From positions 98,852 to 162,851 of the forward strand of contig NZ_JASMRU010000003.1 of assembly GCF_030462585.1 (NCBI RefSeq): 64,000 bases of DNA. Direction: 5' to 3'. The notes under the pieces were generated by a model. The model searched no databases, was not told where the DNA came from, and was given only the letters and a program-made list of their open reading frames with translations. Of the stretch, positions 10,490 to 20,753 are shown piece after piece. The position numbers and the translations under genes are program-made. The DNA is from Pseudomonas sp. CAN1 (lineage in GTDB: Bacteria; Pseudomonadota; Gammaproteobacteria; Pseudomonadales; Pseudomonadaceae). Every line of letters begins with the position of its first letter. Position 1 is the stretch's first letter.

Positions 10490-11752
10490 TCAGGTCTTCT
10501 GTCGGAGCAGGCCCAGCAAGTCCTGCGTGGGGTAGCCGTCCGCCGGCGAGCCGACCGATTGCTGGAAGGCGCGGATCGCCTTGCGCGTATTGGCGCCGAT
10601 GATTCCGTCCGCAGTGCCCGGCTGGTAACCGCGCTTGACCAGCAGCTCCTGCAGCTCGATACGTTCCGAGCGGCTCAGCGGCGTTTCGCCTACCGGCCAG
10701 CTTCCCGCCAGCTGTCCGCCGCCCTTGAAGCTGTCAGCCAGCAGGCCAACGGCCAGGGCGTAGGACGTCGAGTTGTTGTACTTGAGGATGGCGCGGAAGT
10801 TGTCCGTCACCAGGAAGGCAGGGCCGCGATAGCCGGCCGGCAGCAGCAGCGAAACGCTGGCTTGCGGGTCGCTGGGCAGGTTCCCGCTGGCCACCTTGAT
10901 GCCCTGGCGCAACCACTCGTTCATCGGCTTGCGGATGTCCATGTCGGCCTGGGCGTAGTCGAAGCCCTGCGGCAGACGCACCTCGAAGCCCCAGCTCTGG
11001 CCGCGTTGCCAGCCGGAAGTCTTCAGGTAGTTGGCGGTGGAGGCGAGGGCATCGGGGGAAGAGCCCCAGATATCGCGCCGGCCGTCGCCGTCGAAGTCCA
11101 CGGCGTAGCGGTTGTAGGTGGTCGGGATGAACTGGGTCTGGCCCATGGCGCCGGCCCAGGAGCCGATCATGTTGGCCGGCGGTACATCGCCGTGCTGGAT
11201 GATCTGCAGCGCGGCGATCAACTGGTCGCGGCCGAAGTCAGGGCGACGGCCCTCGTAGGCCAGGGTTGCCAGGGAGCGGATGACGTTCTTGCTGCCCATC
11301 TGCTGGCCGAAGTTGCTTTCCATGCCCCAGATCGCCACCACGGCCTCGCGCTCGACGCCATAGGTGCTGTCGATGCGTTGCAGGACCTCGGCGTTCTGCA
11401 GCAAACGATCCTGGCCGTTGCGTACTCGCGCGGGGGAGACGGCGCTTTCCAGGTACTGCCAGACCGGGCGGGTGAACTCGGGCTGGCTGCGGTCGGCGGT
11501 GACGACCGAATCGTCAGGTTCGATGCCGGAGAAGGCAGCGTCAAAGACTTCGGCACGGATACCGGCGGCCAGTGCCTGGGCGCGGAAGCCATCGCGCCAT
11601 TGGGCGAAGCTTTGCGTCGGCTGCACGTGCTCTGCCGCGGCGCCCTTGGGCGGCGGCTCGGTGCAGGAAGTCAGCAGGCCGAACGAGATCAGGGACAGGG
11701 TGACGGCGAGCAGGCAGCGTTGGCCGACAACAGATGAAACAGGCTTGCGCAT
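10490..11752 (-). CDS. Lytic murein transglycosylase, MltB family with PG-binding domain
   Basis: Periplasmic lipoprotein that cleaves peptidoglycan by the 1,6-anhydro mechanism. The ATG at 11752 is preceded by GAGGAG at good spacing and gives 420 residues; the open frame extends upstream but without such a site. The lipobox is LTSC with Cys30. The catalytic Glu145 lies in IWGMESNFG, then GAMGQTQFIPTTY and DFDGDGRRDIWG follow. A C-terminal peptidoglycan-binding domain (about residues 355-420, ending DLLGLLRQKT) distinguishes it from mltB at 4980. It is the second MltB-type enzyme within 6 kb. Confidence 0.9.
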   Translation of the reverse strand: MRKPVSSVVGQRCLLAVTLSLISFGLLTSCTEPPPKGAAAEHVQPTQSFAQWRDGFRAQALAAGIRAEVFDAAFSGIEPDDSVVTADRSQPEFTRPVWQYLESAVSPARVRNGQDRLLQNAEVLQRIDSTYGVEREAVVAIWGMESNFGQQMGSKNVIRSLATLAYEGRRPDFGRDQLIAALQIIQHGDVPPANMIGSWAGAMGQTQFIPTTYNRYAVDFDGDGRRDIWGSSPDALASTANYLKTSGWQRGQSWGFEVRLPQGFDYAQADMDIRKPMNEWLRQGIKVASGNLPSDPQASVSLLLPAGYRGPAFLVTDNFRAILKYNNSTSYALAVGLLADSFKGGGQLAGSWPVGETPLSRSERIELQELLVKRGYQPGTADGIIGANTRKAIRAFQQSVGSPADGYPTQDLLGLLRQKT

Positions 11753-11904
11753 TGCTCTCCTCGGGAACTGGCAGGGGAGGGGCCACCATACCATGGCCAC
11801 TGTGACGCGTCTGCGTTGAGGGCGGACGAAGGGTTTGCAGATTCGATGGCGCTGGCTGGGGAAAATTCCCGGTGTAGAGAGGCGCCCGTCGAGTGGTTCA
11901 CTGA

Positions 11905-11980
11905 TGGGAGCGGATTTATCCGCGATCCGTCGGACACCCGAGGCACGCCTGGGCCATCGCGGACGAAGTCCGCTCCTACG
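11905..11980. repeat. Inverted pair of GGAGCGGA-type palindromic units
   Basis: Two units (11905-11926 and 11956-11980) in opposite orientation: GGGAGCGGATTTATCCGCG and the reverse of a CGTAGGAGCGGACTTCGTCC unit. They belong to the same family as copies near 20.6, 22.65, 55.7 and 58.5 kb. They lie in the 252-base gap upstream of the mltB-like gene, where I see nothing else. Confidence 0.75.
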
Positions 11981-12004
11981 CAGAGGGTGGCGTCGCGCGC
12001 CGGT

Positions 12005-12304
12005 TCACTGCTTCGGCTTCGCGCCGGTTTCCTGGTCGACCTTGGGCGCGCTCTGGTTCAGTTCCTTGAGCATGTCGTCATAGGCGGCGCAGTCGTCGGG
12101 GCGCTGTTCGCTGGAGCGGGACTTGTTCATCTCGGCGAGCTTCTGGTTGAGCTTCTGTGCGCGCTGGGGATCGCTGCGGGTGACTTCGGTGACCTTGGCG
12201 GCGACCTGCTTGCCCTTGGCTTCGGCTTCCTGGTCGGAGCAGAACGCATGGGCGGAAAGGCTGAAGGGTAGGGCGAGGATGGCGACTAGCAGGGGCGCTT
12301 TCAT
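12005..12304 (-). CDS. Small exported protein of unknown function
   Basis: I do not recognise a named family. The ATG at 12304 is preceded by TGGAGG and gives 99 residues. An N-terminal signal peptide of about 20 residues ends at SAHAF. The mature part is charged and helical, with two cysteines (FCSDQ and DDCAAY) that could form a disulfide, and a Pro/Lys-rich tail. The product is probably periplasmic. It lies downstream of arfA on the same strand, 71 bases from its stop. Confidence 0.75.
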   Translation of the reverse strand: MKAPLLVAILALPFSLSAHAFCSDQEAEAKGKQVAAKVTEVTRSDPQRAQKLNQKLAEMNKSRSSEQRPDDCAAYDDMLKELNQSAPKVDQETGAKPKQ

Positions 12305-12375
12305 GGTGGACCTCCAGGGCTTGGCTGTCCGGTTGAAAACGAAAGGGCGGGGGTGGTTCAGGTTTTCTGAGGTTT

Positions 12376-12528
12376 TCAGGCCGCCAGAAGCGAAGAAGCC
12401 TCCCAATTTCGGGAGGCTTCGCGGCGGTAGCTGCCTTTGCCTTTGAGCGGCTGTTCCTGGCGGGTGCGGAACAGTGGTTGCGCGACCAGGGACTTGGCCT
12501 TGTTCGGCCGTTTGGATTTCTTCGCCAT
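12376..12528 (-). CDS. arfA: Alternative ribosome-rescue factor A-like protein
   Basis: A 50-residue basic protein starting MAKKSKRPNKAK. It contains PLFRTRQEQ and KGKGSYRR, matching the conserved core of ArfA, which binds stalled ribosomes lacking a stop codon and recruits RF2. The segment EASRNWEAS is encoded by a perfect hairpin (12395-12420) inside the frame. In E. coli arfA a hairpin at the same place is cut or terminates transcription, giving a non-stop mRNA whose product is destroyed through tmRNA unless trans-translation fails. The same control is likely here. The ATG at 12528 is the only good start; the ribosome binding site is weak (AGGTAA). Confidence 0.82.
   Translation of the reverse strand: MAKKSKRPNKAKSLVAQPLFRTRQEQPLKGKGSYRREASRNWEASSLLAA
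12395..12420 (-). promoter_or_regulatory. Hairpin within the arfA reading frame
   Basis: Perfect 10-bp stem (arms 12395-12404 and 12411-12420, GAAGCCTCCC and its complement) with a 6-base loop, followed on the minus strand by TTCTTCGCTTCT. It lies before the arfA stop codon, as expected for an RNase III site or terminator that makes a non-stop transcript. Confidence 0.85.
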
Positions 12529-12710
12529 CTGTCTTTACCTCGTCTGGCTTGCCTCGTGGCTACCGGCCCAGTGCCGGCGCGCGCATCTTCCGCCTATCTG
12601 GCACGCTTGTCCATGCCACTGGTCTACCGGCGGGCGGGCCAGGGCCGGCGTGCCGCTTTCGGGGCTACGCTGGGTCGACGGAGCTTTCTGACGGAGCGAG
12701 GACAAGGGTG

Positions 12711-13061
12711 ATGAAGTTTCTTTGCATGATCTACTTCGACGAGCGCAAGGCGGCGGAACTGCCGGAGGCCGAGCTGCGCGGCATAGTCGATGAGTGCATG
12801 ACCTACAGCGAGCAGTTGCGCCGCAGCGGCAACTACATTGCCGCCAATGCGCTGCTGCCGACGGCTACCGGGCGGACGCTGCGCGGGCAGGGCGACAAGT
12901 TGGCGGCGACCGACGGGCCGTTTGCCGAAACCCGCGAGCAACTGGGCGGCTTCTACCTGATCGAGGCGCAGAGCCTGGAGGAGGCCGAGCGCATCGCCGC
13001 GAAGATTCCGCCGGGGCGGCTGGGGTGTGTGGAGGTACGCCAGGTGCGCGATTGGGAGTGA
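12711..13061 (+). CDS. YCII-related (YciI/DGPF) family protein
   Basis: A 116-residue cytosolic protein with a ferredoxin-like YCII fold and unknown substrate. Family marks are MKFLCMIYFDE at the start, TDGPFAETREQLGGFYLIEA and the C-terminal GCVEVRQVRDWE. Relatives often sit beside ECF sigma factors, but no such gene is seen here. The ATG at 12711 directly follows an in-frame GTG at 12708; both are possible. Confidence 0.85.
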   Translation: MKFLCMIYFDERKAAELPEAELRGIVDECMTYSEQLRRSGNYIAANALLPTATGRTLRGQGDKLAATDGPFAETREQLGGFYLIEAQSLEEAERIAAKIPPGRLGCVEVRQVRDWE

Positions 13062-13083
13062 ACCGGCTGCGGCGGTGCCGTGC

Positions 13084-13209
13084 GATTCGTTTGCAAGCTC
13101 GCTCCTACAGATACCGGGAACACTGGCTCTTCGTAGGAGCGAGCTTGCTCGCGAAGCGGGCCATGGGGTTGGCCGGCGTATACCCATTCCGGGTCATACG
13201 CCCTACGGG
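13084..13209. repeat. Cluster of palindromic repeat units
   Basis: Two GTAGGAGCGAGC-type units in opposite orientation (13084-13110 and 13131-13155) and one GGCGTATACCC...CATACGCCCTACGGG unit (13175-13209). They fill much of the 294-base gap before the MFS gene; no gene is seen there. Confidence 0.85.
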
Positions 13210-13355
13210 CCGCCTGCGACGCTTTGTCGCAAATTTTGTAACAGACCTTTTCAGTTCCACGGCTGTGGCGCGTACTGGAGCTCGGCTAGCTTAATAGCTG
13301 GCTAACTATCGCTCCGGCGTGCAGGGACCGCGGCGCCGCTGGCTGGAGATACGTC

Positions 13356-14588
13356 ATGCAGCAATGGTCCCCGACTCAGCGCAACGTGGTGATCGCTTCG
13401 GTGCTCGCCTGGACGCTGGATGCTTTCGACTTCTTCCTCCTGGTCTTCGTCCTTACCGATATCGCCCAGACTTTTCACGTCGATCTGCCACAGGTGTCGT
13501 TGGCGATTCTGCTGACCCTGGCGGTGCGGCCCATCGGTGCGCTGCTGTTCGGCCGCGCGGCCGAACGCTATGGGCGGCGGCCGGTGCTGATGATCAATAT
13601 CCTGATCTATTCGCTGCTGGAGCTGGCTTCGGCGTTTTCGCCGAACCTGACGACCTTCCTGATCCTGCGGGTGGTCTACGGCGTGGCCATGGGCGGCATC
13701 TGGGGCGTGGCTTCGTCGCTGGCGATGGAGACCATCCCGGAGCGCTCGCGCGGCATGGTCTCCGGGCTGTTCCAGGCCGGCTACCCGGCGGGCTACCTGA
13801 TCGCTTCGATCATCTACGGGCTGTTCTTCGAGGTGCTGGGCTGGCGCGGGATGTTCATTGTCGGTTGCCTGCCGGTGGTGCTGGTGGCGTTCATCTGGTT
13901 CAAGGTGCCGGAGTCGCCGATCTGGCTGGCGGCACGCGAGCGCAAGGACTCGACGCCGCTGTGGCCGGTGATCCGCAGCCAGTGGCAGCTGTGCCTGTAT
14001 GCGGTGCTGCTGATGGCCTGCTTCAACTTCTTCAGCCATGGCACGCAGGACCTCTACCCGACCTTCCTGAAGGTGCAGCATGGCTTCGATCCGCACACGG
14101 TGAGCCTGATCGCGGTGGCCTACAACATTGCGGCGATCCTCGGCGGCATCCTGTTCGGCAGTCTGTCCGAGCGCATCGGGCGTAAGAAGGCGATCATCGC
14201 CGGCTCTCTGCTGGCGCTGCCGGTGCTGCCGCTGTGGGCTTTCAGCCATGGGGCGGTGGCGCTGGGCGTCGGCGCATTTCTCATGCAGTTCATGGTGCAG
14301 GGCGCGTGGGGCGTGATTCCGGCTTACCTCAACGAACTGGCGCCGGTGGGCACCCGCGCGGTGTTGCCGGGGTTCGTCTATCAGTTGGGCAACCTGATCG
14401 CTTCGGTGAACGCGCCGCTGCAGGCGGAGATTGCCAAGAGCTACAGCTATGGCACGGCGATGGCGATTGTCGCCGGCACCGTGGCGGTGCTCATTTGCGT
14501 GCTGATCAGTACGGGGCGGGATACTCGCGGGGTGGCGCTGGATCGGGCCGAAGGGCAGACGCGTCGGGCGGCGCCGATGCGCTCGTGA
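13356..14588 (+). CDS. MFS transporter, sialate/organic-acid proton symporter type
   Basis: Inner-membrane carrier of 410 residues with about 12 hydrophobic segments. The MFS loop motif appears as GRAAERYGRRPVL after helix 2 and again in the C-terminal half as GSLSERIGRKKAI. LDAFDFFLLVFVLTDIA in helix 1 and the VPESPIWLAAR stretch before the central loop resemble sialic-acid and short organic-acid symporters. The substrate cannot be deduced. It stands alone between repeat clusters, with no co-directional partner. Confidence 0.85.
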   Translation: MQQWSPTQRNVVIASVLAWTLDAFDFFLLVFVLTDIAQTFHVDLPQVSLAILLTLAVRPIGALLFGRAAERYGRRPVLMINILIYSLLELASAFSPNLTTFLILRVVYGVAMGGIWGVASSLAMETIPERSRGMVSGLFQAGYPAGYLIASIIYGLFFEVLGWRGMFIVGCLPVVLVAFIWFKVPESPIWLAARERKDSTPLWPVIRSQWQLCLYAVLLMACFNFFSHGTQDLYPTFLKVQHGFDPHTVSLIAVAYNIAAILGGILFGSLSERIGRKKAIIAGSLLALPVLPLWAFSHGAVALGVGAFLMQFMVQGAWGVIPAYLNELAPVGTRAVLPGFVYQLGNLIASVNAPLQAEIAKSYSYGTAMAIVAGTVAVLICVLISTGRDTRGVALDRAEGQTRRAAPMRS

Positions 14589-14604
14589 GGGGGAGTGACG
14601 CGGG

Positions 14605-14736
14605 TTCGCGAGCAAGCTCGCTCCTACAGGGAGCTCCGCCCATGTGCCCGCTGATTCGTAGGGCGTATAACGCGCCAGCGTTATACGCCGGGAGAGTTGT
14701 CGGCGGATAACCTGTTCCAGGTTATCCGCCCTACGG
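14605..14736. repeat. Palindromic repeat cluster between MFS gene and holA
   Basis: One GTAGGAGCGAGC-type unit (14605-14629) and two units of a second family: GGCGTATAACGC...GCGTTATACGCC (about 14659-14690) and GGCGGATAACCTG...CAGGTTATCCGCC (14701-14736). The genes on both sides converge here, so the stems may also act as terminators. Confidence 0.85.
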
Positions 14737-14750
14737 GGGCAGCGTAGGCG

Positions 14751-15788
14751 TCAGGCAGCGGGCAGGTTGATGCGCTGGCCGGCGACCAGCAGGGCGAGGC
14801 GGGCGAGGCTGGCCCAGACGTTGCCGGCGGCCTGGCCCTTGATCTGTGCGTCGATCAGTTGGGCGTCCTGGAGCATCTGGTTCCAGCGCGGCGCGGTGTG
14901 GCGTTGCAGGGCCTTGCTCATCAGCGGGCGGCGCTTGTCCCAGATCGGTGGGCGGGCCTGGCTGAAGGCCTTGTCCAGTGGCACACCCTGGCTGAACTGC
15001 TGGGCGAGGCTGGCGAGCACGCGGATTTCCCGGGCCAGGGCCCAGAGGATCACCGGTGGTTCGACGCCTTCGCCGCGCAGGCCTTCAAGCATGCGCAGGC
15101 AGTGGGCGGCTTCGCCATTCAAGGCGGCATCGATCAGGCCGAACACGTCAAAGCGCGCGCTGTCGGCAACGGCTGCCTGCACGGTGTCGACGTCAATCTG
15201 CTGGCCTTCGGCGAGCAGCTTGAGCTTTTCGATTTCCTGGGCGGCGGCCAGCAGGTTGCCTTCGACGCGCGCGGCGATCAGGTCAACCGCTTCCTGGCTG
15301 GCGGCGAGGCCGGCCTGGGACAGGCGCTGGCGAATCCACTGCGGCAACTGGTGGGCGTCGATGGGCCAGATCTGGATGAACTGGGCGACGTCGCCGTCGA
15401 TCAGGGCCTTGGCCCACTTGGTCTTCTGCGTGCTGCCGTCGAGCTTGGGCAGGCTGACCAGCAGGACGGTGTCTTCCGGCGGGCGCTTGAGGTATTCCTG
15501 AAGAATGGCGCCACCCTTGTCGCCGGGCTTGCCCGAGGGCAGGCGTAGCTCGATCAGGCGCTTTTCAGCGAACAGCGAGAGGCTGGCGCCGGCTTCGAGC
15601 AGCTGGCCCCAGTCGAAGTTGGCTTCGGCGTTGAACACCTGGCGTTCGCCGAAATCGCGCTGGCGACAGGCCGCGCGAATGGCGTCGCAGGCTTCCTGGC
15701 AGAGCAGCGGCTCGTCGCCGCTGACTACGTAGACGGAAGCCAGGTTGCCTTGCAGGTGCTTGGCGAGTTGTCCGGGATTGAGCTTCAT
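14751..15788 (-). CDS. holA: DNA polymerase III delta subunit
   Basis: Clamp-loader subunit that opens the beta clamp. The 345-residue protein shows YVVSGDEPLLCQEACDAIR near the start, RLIELRLPSGKPG, and the C-terminal region typical of HolA (AREIRVLASLAQQF). It is last in the leuS-lptE-holA order on the minus strand. No clear ribosome binding site precedes the ATG at 15788, and a GC-rich hairpin stands just upstream, so expression may depend on read-through from lptE. Confidence 0.95.
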   Translation of the reverse strand: MKLNPGQLAKHLQGNLASVYVVSGDEPLLCQEACDAIRAACRQRDFGERQVFNAEANFDWGQLLEAGASLSLFAEKRLIELRLPSGKPGDKGGAILQEYLKRPPEDTVLLVSLPKLDGSTQKTKWAKALIDGDVAQFIQIWPIDAHQLPQWIRQRLSQAGLAASQEAVDLIAARVEGNLLAAAQEIEKLKLLAEGQQIDVDTVQAAVADSARFDVFGLIDAALNGEAAHCLRMLEGLRGEGVEPPVILWALAREIRVLASLAQQFSQGVPLDKAFSQARPPIWDKRRPLMSKALQRHTAPRWNQMLQDAQLIDAQIKGQAAGNVWASLARLALLVAGQRINLPAA

Positions 15789-15797
15789 GATGAAGAA

Positions 15798-15818
15798 GGG
15801 GCCGGTTTTGCCGGCCCC
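15798..15818 (-). terminator. Hairpin between lptE and holA
   Basis: Stem GGGGCCGG / CCGGCCCC with a 5-base loop, followed on the minus strand by TTCTTC. It occupies the 36-base gap between the lptE stop and the holA start and may attenuate holA transcription or mask its ribosome binding site. Confidence 0.65.
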
Positions 15819-15824
15819 TGTCTC

Positions 15825-16439
15825 TTATTGCGCTTTCGGGAATTCGATCGGCGACTGCTGCGGCTCGGCCTTGCGGGCCTCGTCGGCGGCCTTCGCCGCG
15901 TCGGCCTCAGCCTTGGCCTTGGCTTCTGCCTTGGCTTGCAGGTCATCCAGCTGGGCCGGAGTGATGATCTGCAGGCGCATGGCCATCTGCTGGACCAGGT
16001 CGCGGCGCATCTCGTTGCGGATCTGCTCGGCTTCCTGGTCGGAACCGATCAGGTTGTTCTCGTCCTGGACGTAGACCTTGCGCACCTGCACCTGGCCATT
16101 CATCAGCAGCAGGTTGTCGCTGCCGCGGATTTCGTAATCCAGGGTGTTGGTCAGCTGGTTTTCCGCACTACGCGCCGAACTGGTGTAGCTGACGGTCCGC
16201 TGGGTCACGTTCTCGCTGGCGAGAATGACGTGGTACGGCGCACGGGAAACGACCTTCACGCCGCTGCCTTCGAGCACCTGCTGGAGCTGCTTGACGGTGT
16301 CGCCATAGGCGTTGCGCGCCGTCAGGTCGATTTCCTTGAGCGCAAAGTTCGTATCGCCCATGCCGCGCAGGTGGAAGCCGCAGGCGGTCAGCACGCTGGC
16401 CAGGCCGATCAGCGCGAGGCTGGTCAGGATACGTTTCAT
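15825..16439 (-). CDS. lptE: LPS-assembly lipoprotein LptE
   Basis: Outer-membrane lipoprotein that plugs the LptD barrel and helps insert lipopolysaccharide. The ATG at 16439 (after GAGGGA) gives 204 residues and places a lipobox LTAC with Cys20 at the end of the signal peptide; the open frame extends 17 codons upstream but the signal starts here. CGFHLRG directly after the lipidated cysteine is diagnostic. The C-terminal tail is an Ala/Lys/Glu-rich helix ([18 protein letters not shown]). It sits between leuS and holA as in other gamma-proteobacteria. Confidence 0.95.
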   Translation of the reverse strand: MKRILTSLALIGLASVLTACGFHLRGMGDTNFALKEIDLTARNAYGDTVKQLQQVLEGSGVKVVSRAPYHVILASENVTQRTVSYTSSARSAENQLTNTLDYEIRGSDNLLLMNGQVQVRKVYVQDENNLIGSDQEAEQIRNEMRRDLVQQMAMRLQIITPAQLDDLQAKAEAKAKAEADAAKAADEARKAEPQQSPIEFPKAQ

Positions 16440-16470
16440 CAAGCTTCCCTCACTCCTGTTGATCCAATAT

Positions 16471-16494
16471 GCCCGTGGCGAAGGTGCCACGGGC
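16471..16494 (-). promoter_or_regulatory. Hairpin between leuS and lptE
   Basis: 9-bp perfect stem (16471-16479 and 16486-16494, GCCCGTGGC and complement) with a 6-base loop. There is no T-run, so it is more likely an intercistronic mRNA structure than a terminator. Confidence 0.45.
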
Positions 16495-16519
16495 GAATAG
16501 GTCTTTTCCAGCGTTGTTT

Positions 16520-19237
<2,718 letters not shown>

Positions 19238-19376
19238 CTACAGAAAGCCTCGTAGCATACATGACCCCACCCCCAGCCGGTAGCCCGCGCCGTTTGTCGC
19301 ACGCTCGGCCCGCGCTGGAGCGGACCGCTAAGCTTTGCCTGAAGGCGGGAGGTTTCCGCCTGTCTTGAGGTGACTG

Positions 19377-19808
19377 ATGGCTGAGCTGCATCGCGCAAGT
19401 GCTTCGGGTTCCGGTCTGTATGAACGGTTGCTGCAACGGCTCGCGCTGGCCCTGGATGAGGCCGATACCGCCGAGCGATTACGTGACGAATGCCCCGTGG
19501 AACTGGAGTTGCGCGGTTTGAGCAGTGCGGAGATGGAGCTGATCCGGGCTTATCTCGACCAGGATGTGAACTGGCTGCGCGGCTGGCATGCCGCCGCGGA
19601 GGAGCTTGCCCTGCTGGAGCGTGCGCCCAACCGCGCGCCGCGCCCGGCCCGTCATCCGGTGCCGCCCAGCCGCCCGCGCCTGGTGCCGCGACCGCAGCAG
19701 CTGCAATGCGCGCTCTGCGGAGCGCCGGTGGCCTGGAGTCGCACCCAGGGCGTGCTGCCCTGCAATTCCTGTGGATCCCAGCTGTTCCGCAACGCGAAGG
19801 CGCGCTGA
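19377..19808 (+). CDS. Zinc-ribbon protein, DUF1451/YbeL type
   Basis: A 143-residue cytosolic protein with an N-terminal helical region (ERLLQRLALALDEAD) and a C-terminal zinc ribbon formed by Cys111, Cys114, Cys129 and Cys132 (CALC and CNSC). The middle is Pro/Arg rich and probably disordered. YbeL-type genes lie next to leuS in other gamma-proteobacteria, which matches this position. Its function is not known. Confidence 0.88.
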   Translation: MAELHRASASGSGLYERLLQRLALALDEADTAERLRDECPVELELRGLSSAEMELIRAYLDQDVNWLRGWHAAAEELALLERAPNRAPRPARHPVPPSRPRLVPRPQQLQCALCGAPVAWSRTQGVLPCNSCGSQLFRNAKAR

Positions 19809-19853
19809 CATCCCCTCCATCCGTTAGGCTTGGCGCTCGACAAGGAGTCGCCA

Positions 19854-20615
19854 ATGCCCATCCGCTTCATTCTCAAACAGATTTTCATGCCGCCGGGACT
19901 GCTGCTTCTGCTGTTGCTGCTGGGCTTCGTGCTGCGCCGGCGTTATCCGCGTTTTTCCATCGCCTGCTTCTTTTCCGGTTTCCTCGGCCTGCTGCTGATG
20001 AGCCTGCCGGTGACCGTGGAGTGGGGCGCACGCCAGCTGGAGCCGCAGGAGGCGTTGAAGCAGGCCGAGTGGGCGACCCTGGCGCAGCGTGCCGATGCCA
20101 TCGTGGTGCTGGGCGCCGGGCGGGTGCGCGGTGATCGCGCCTGGGACGAGGACCAGCCTGGCCTGATGGCCCGCGAGCGCATCCGCTATGCCGCGCGGCT
20201 GGCCAAGGCCAGCGGCCTGCCGGTGCTGATGTCCGGCGGCCTGCATTACGGCACGCCGCCTTCGGAGGCGCGGATCATGGCCCGCAGCCTGCTGGACGAT
20301 TACGGCGTGCCGGCGCGCTGGGAAGAAGGCCGCAGCCGCACGACCTGGGAGAATGCGCAGTTCAGCGCGCAGGTGCTGCATGAGGCCGGAATCAGGCGGG
20401 TGGTAGTGGTCACCAGCGCCATTCACATGCCGCGCTCGGTCTGGAGTTTCGAGAAGGCCGGCTTCGAGGTCGTACCGGCGCCGGCGGGCTATATCGGCAC
20501 GGACGATGCCGTGCCCCTGGGCGGCTGGCTGCCGGACGGGCGCTCGATCTGGCAGAGCGGGCAGCTGCTCAACGAGGCGATCGGGCTGGTCGGGTATCGG
20601 TTGTTCTACCGTTAG
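19854..20615 (+). CDS. YdcF/ElyC family (DUF218) envelope protein
   Basis: The ATG at 19854 follows AAGGAG at good spacing and gives 253 residues. Two N-terminal membrane segments (about residues 12-30 and 36-55) are followed by a DUF218 domain with VVLGAGRVRG, LPVLMSGG, SRTTWENAQFS and VVVTSAIHMPRS. The related E. coli ElyC supports peptidoglycan precursor supply at low temperature, so an envelope role is plausible but not shown. It ends near a palindrome pair and a bidirectional terminator shared with lnt. Confidence 0.88.
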   Translation: MPIRFILKQIFMPPGLLLLLLLLGFVLRRRYPRFSIACFFSGFLGLLLMSLPVTVEWGARQLEPQEALKQAEWATLAQRADAIVVLGAGRVRGDRAWDEDQPGLMARERIRYAARLAKASGLPVLMSGGLHYGTPPSEARIMARSLLDDYGVPARWEEGRSRTTWENAQFSAQVLHEAGIRRVVVVTSAIHMPRSVWSFEKAGFEVVPAPAGYIGTDDAVPLGGWLPDGRSIWQSGQLLNEAIGLVGYRLFYR

Positions 20616-20623
20616 TGGGCTTT

Positions 20624-20696
20624 TGTAGGAGCGGACTCCGTCCGCGATGATATCCGGCGCGATGCGGGCCTATCGCGGACGGAGTCCGCTCCTACG
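20624..20696. repeat. Inverted pair of GTAGGAGCGGAC palindromic units
   Basis: Units 20624-20648 and 20671-20696 face each other (TGTAGGAGCGGACTCCGTCC and its complement), making a large imperfect cruciform downstream of the DUF218 gene. Confidence 0.85.
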
Positions 20697-20718
20697 GGAG
20701 TTTCTCGGCACGCGAACG

Positions 20719-20747
20719 AAAAAGGGCCTCACGATGAGGCCCTTTTT
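20719..20747. terminator. Bidirectional terminator between DUF218 gene and lnt
   Basis: AAAAAGGGCCTC / GAGGCCCTTTTT stem with a 5-base loop; T-rich on both strands, between convergent genes. Confidence 0.93.
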
Positions 20748-20753
20748 CATGGG

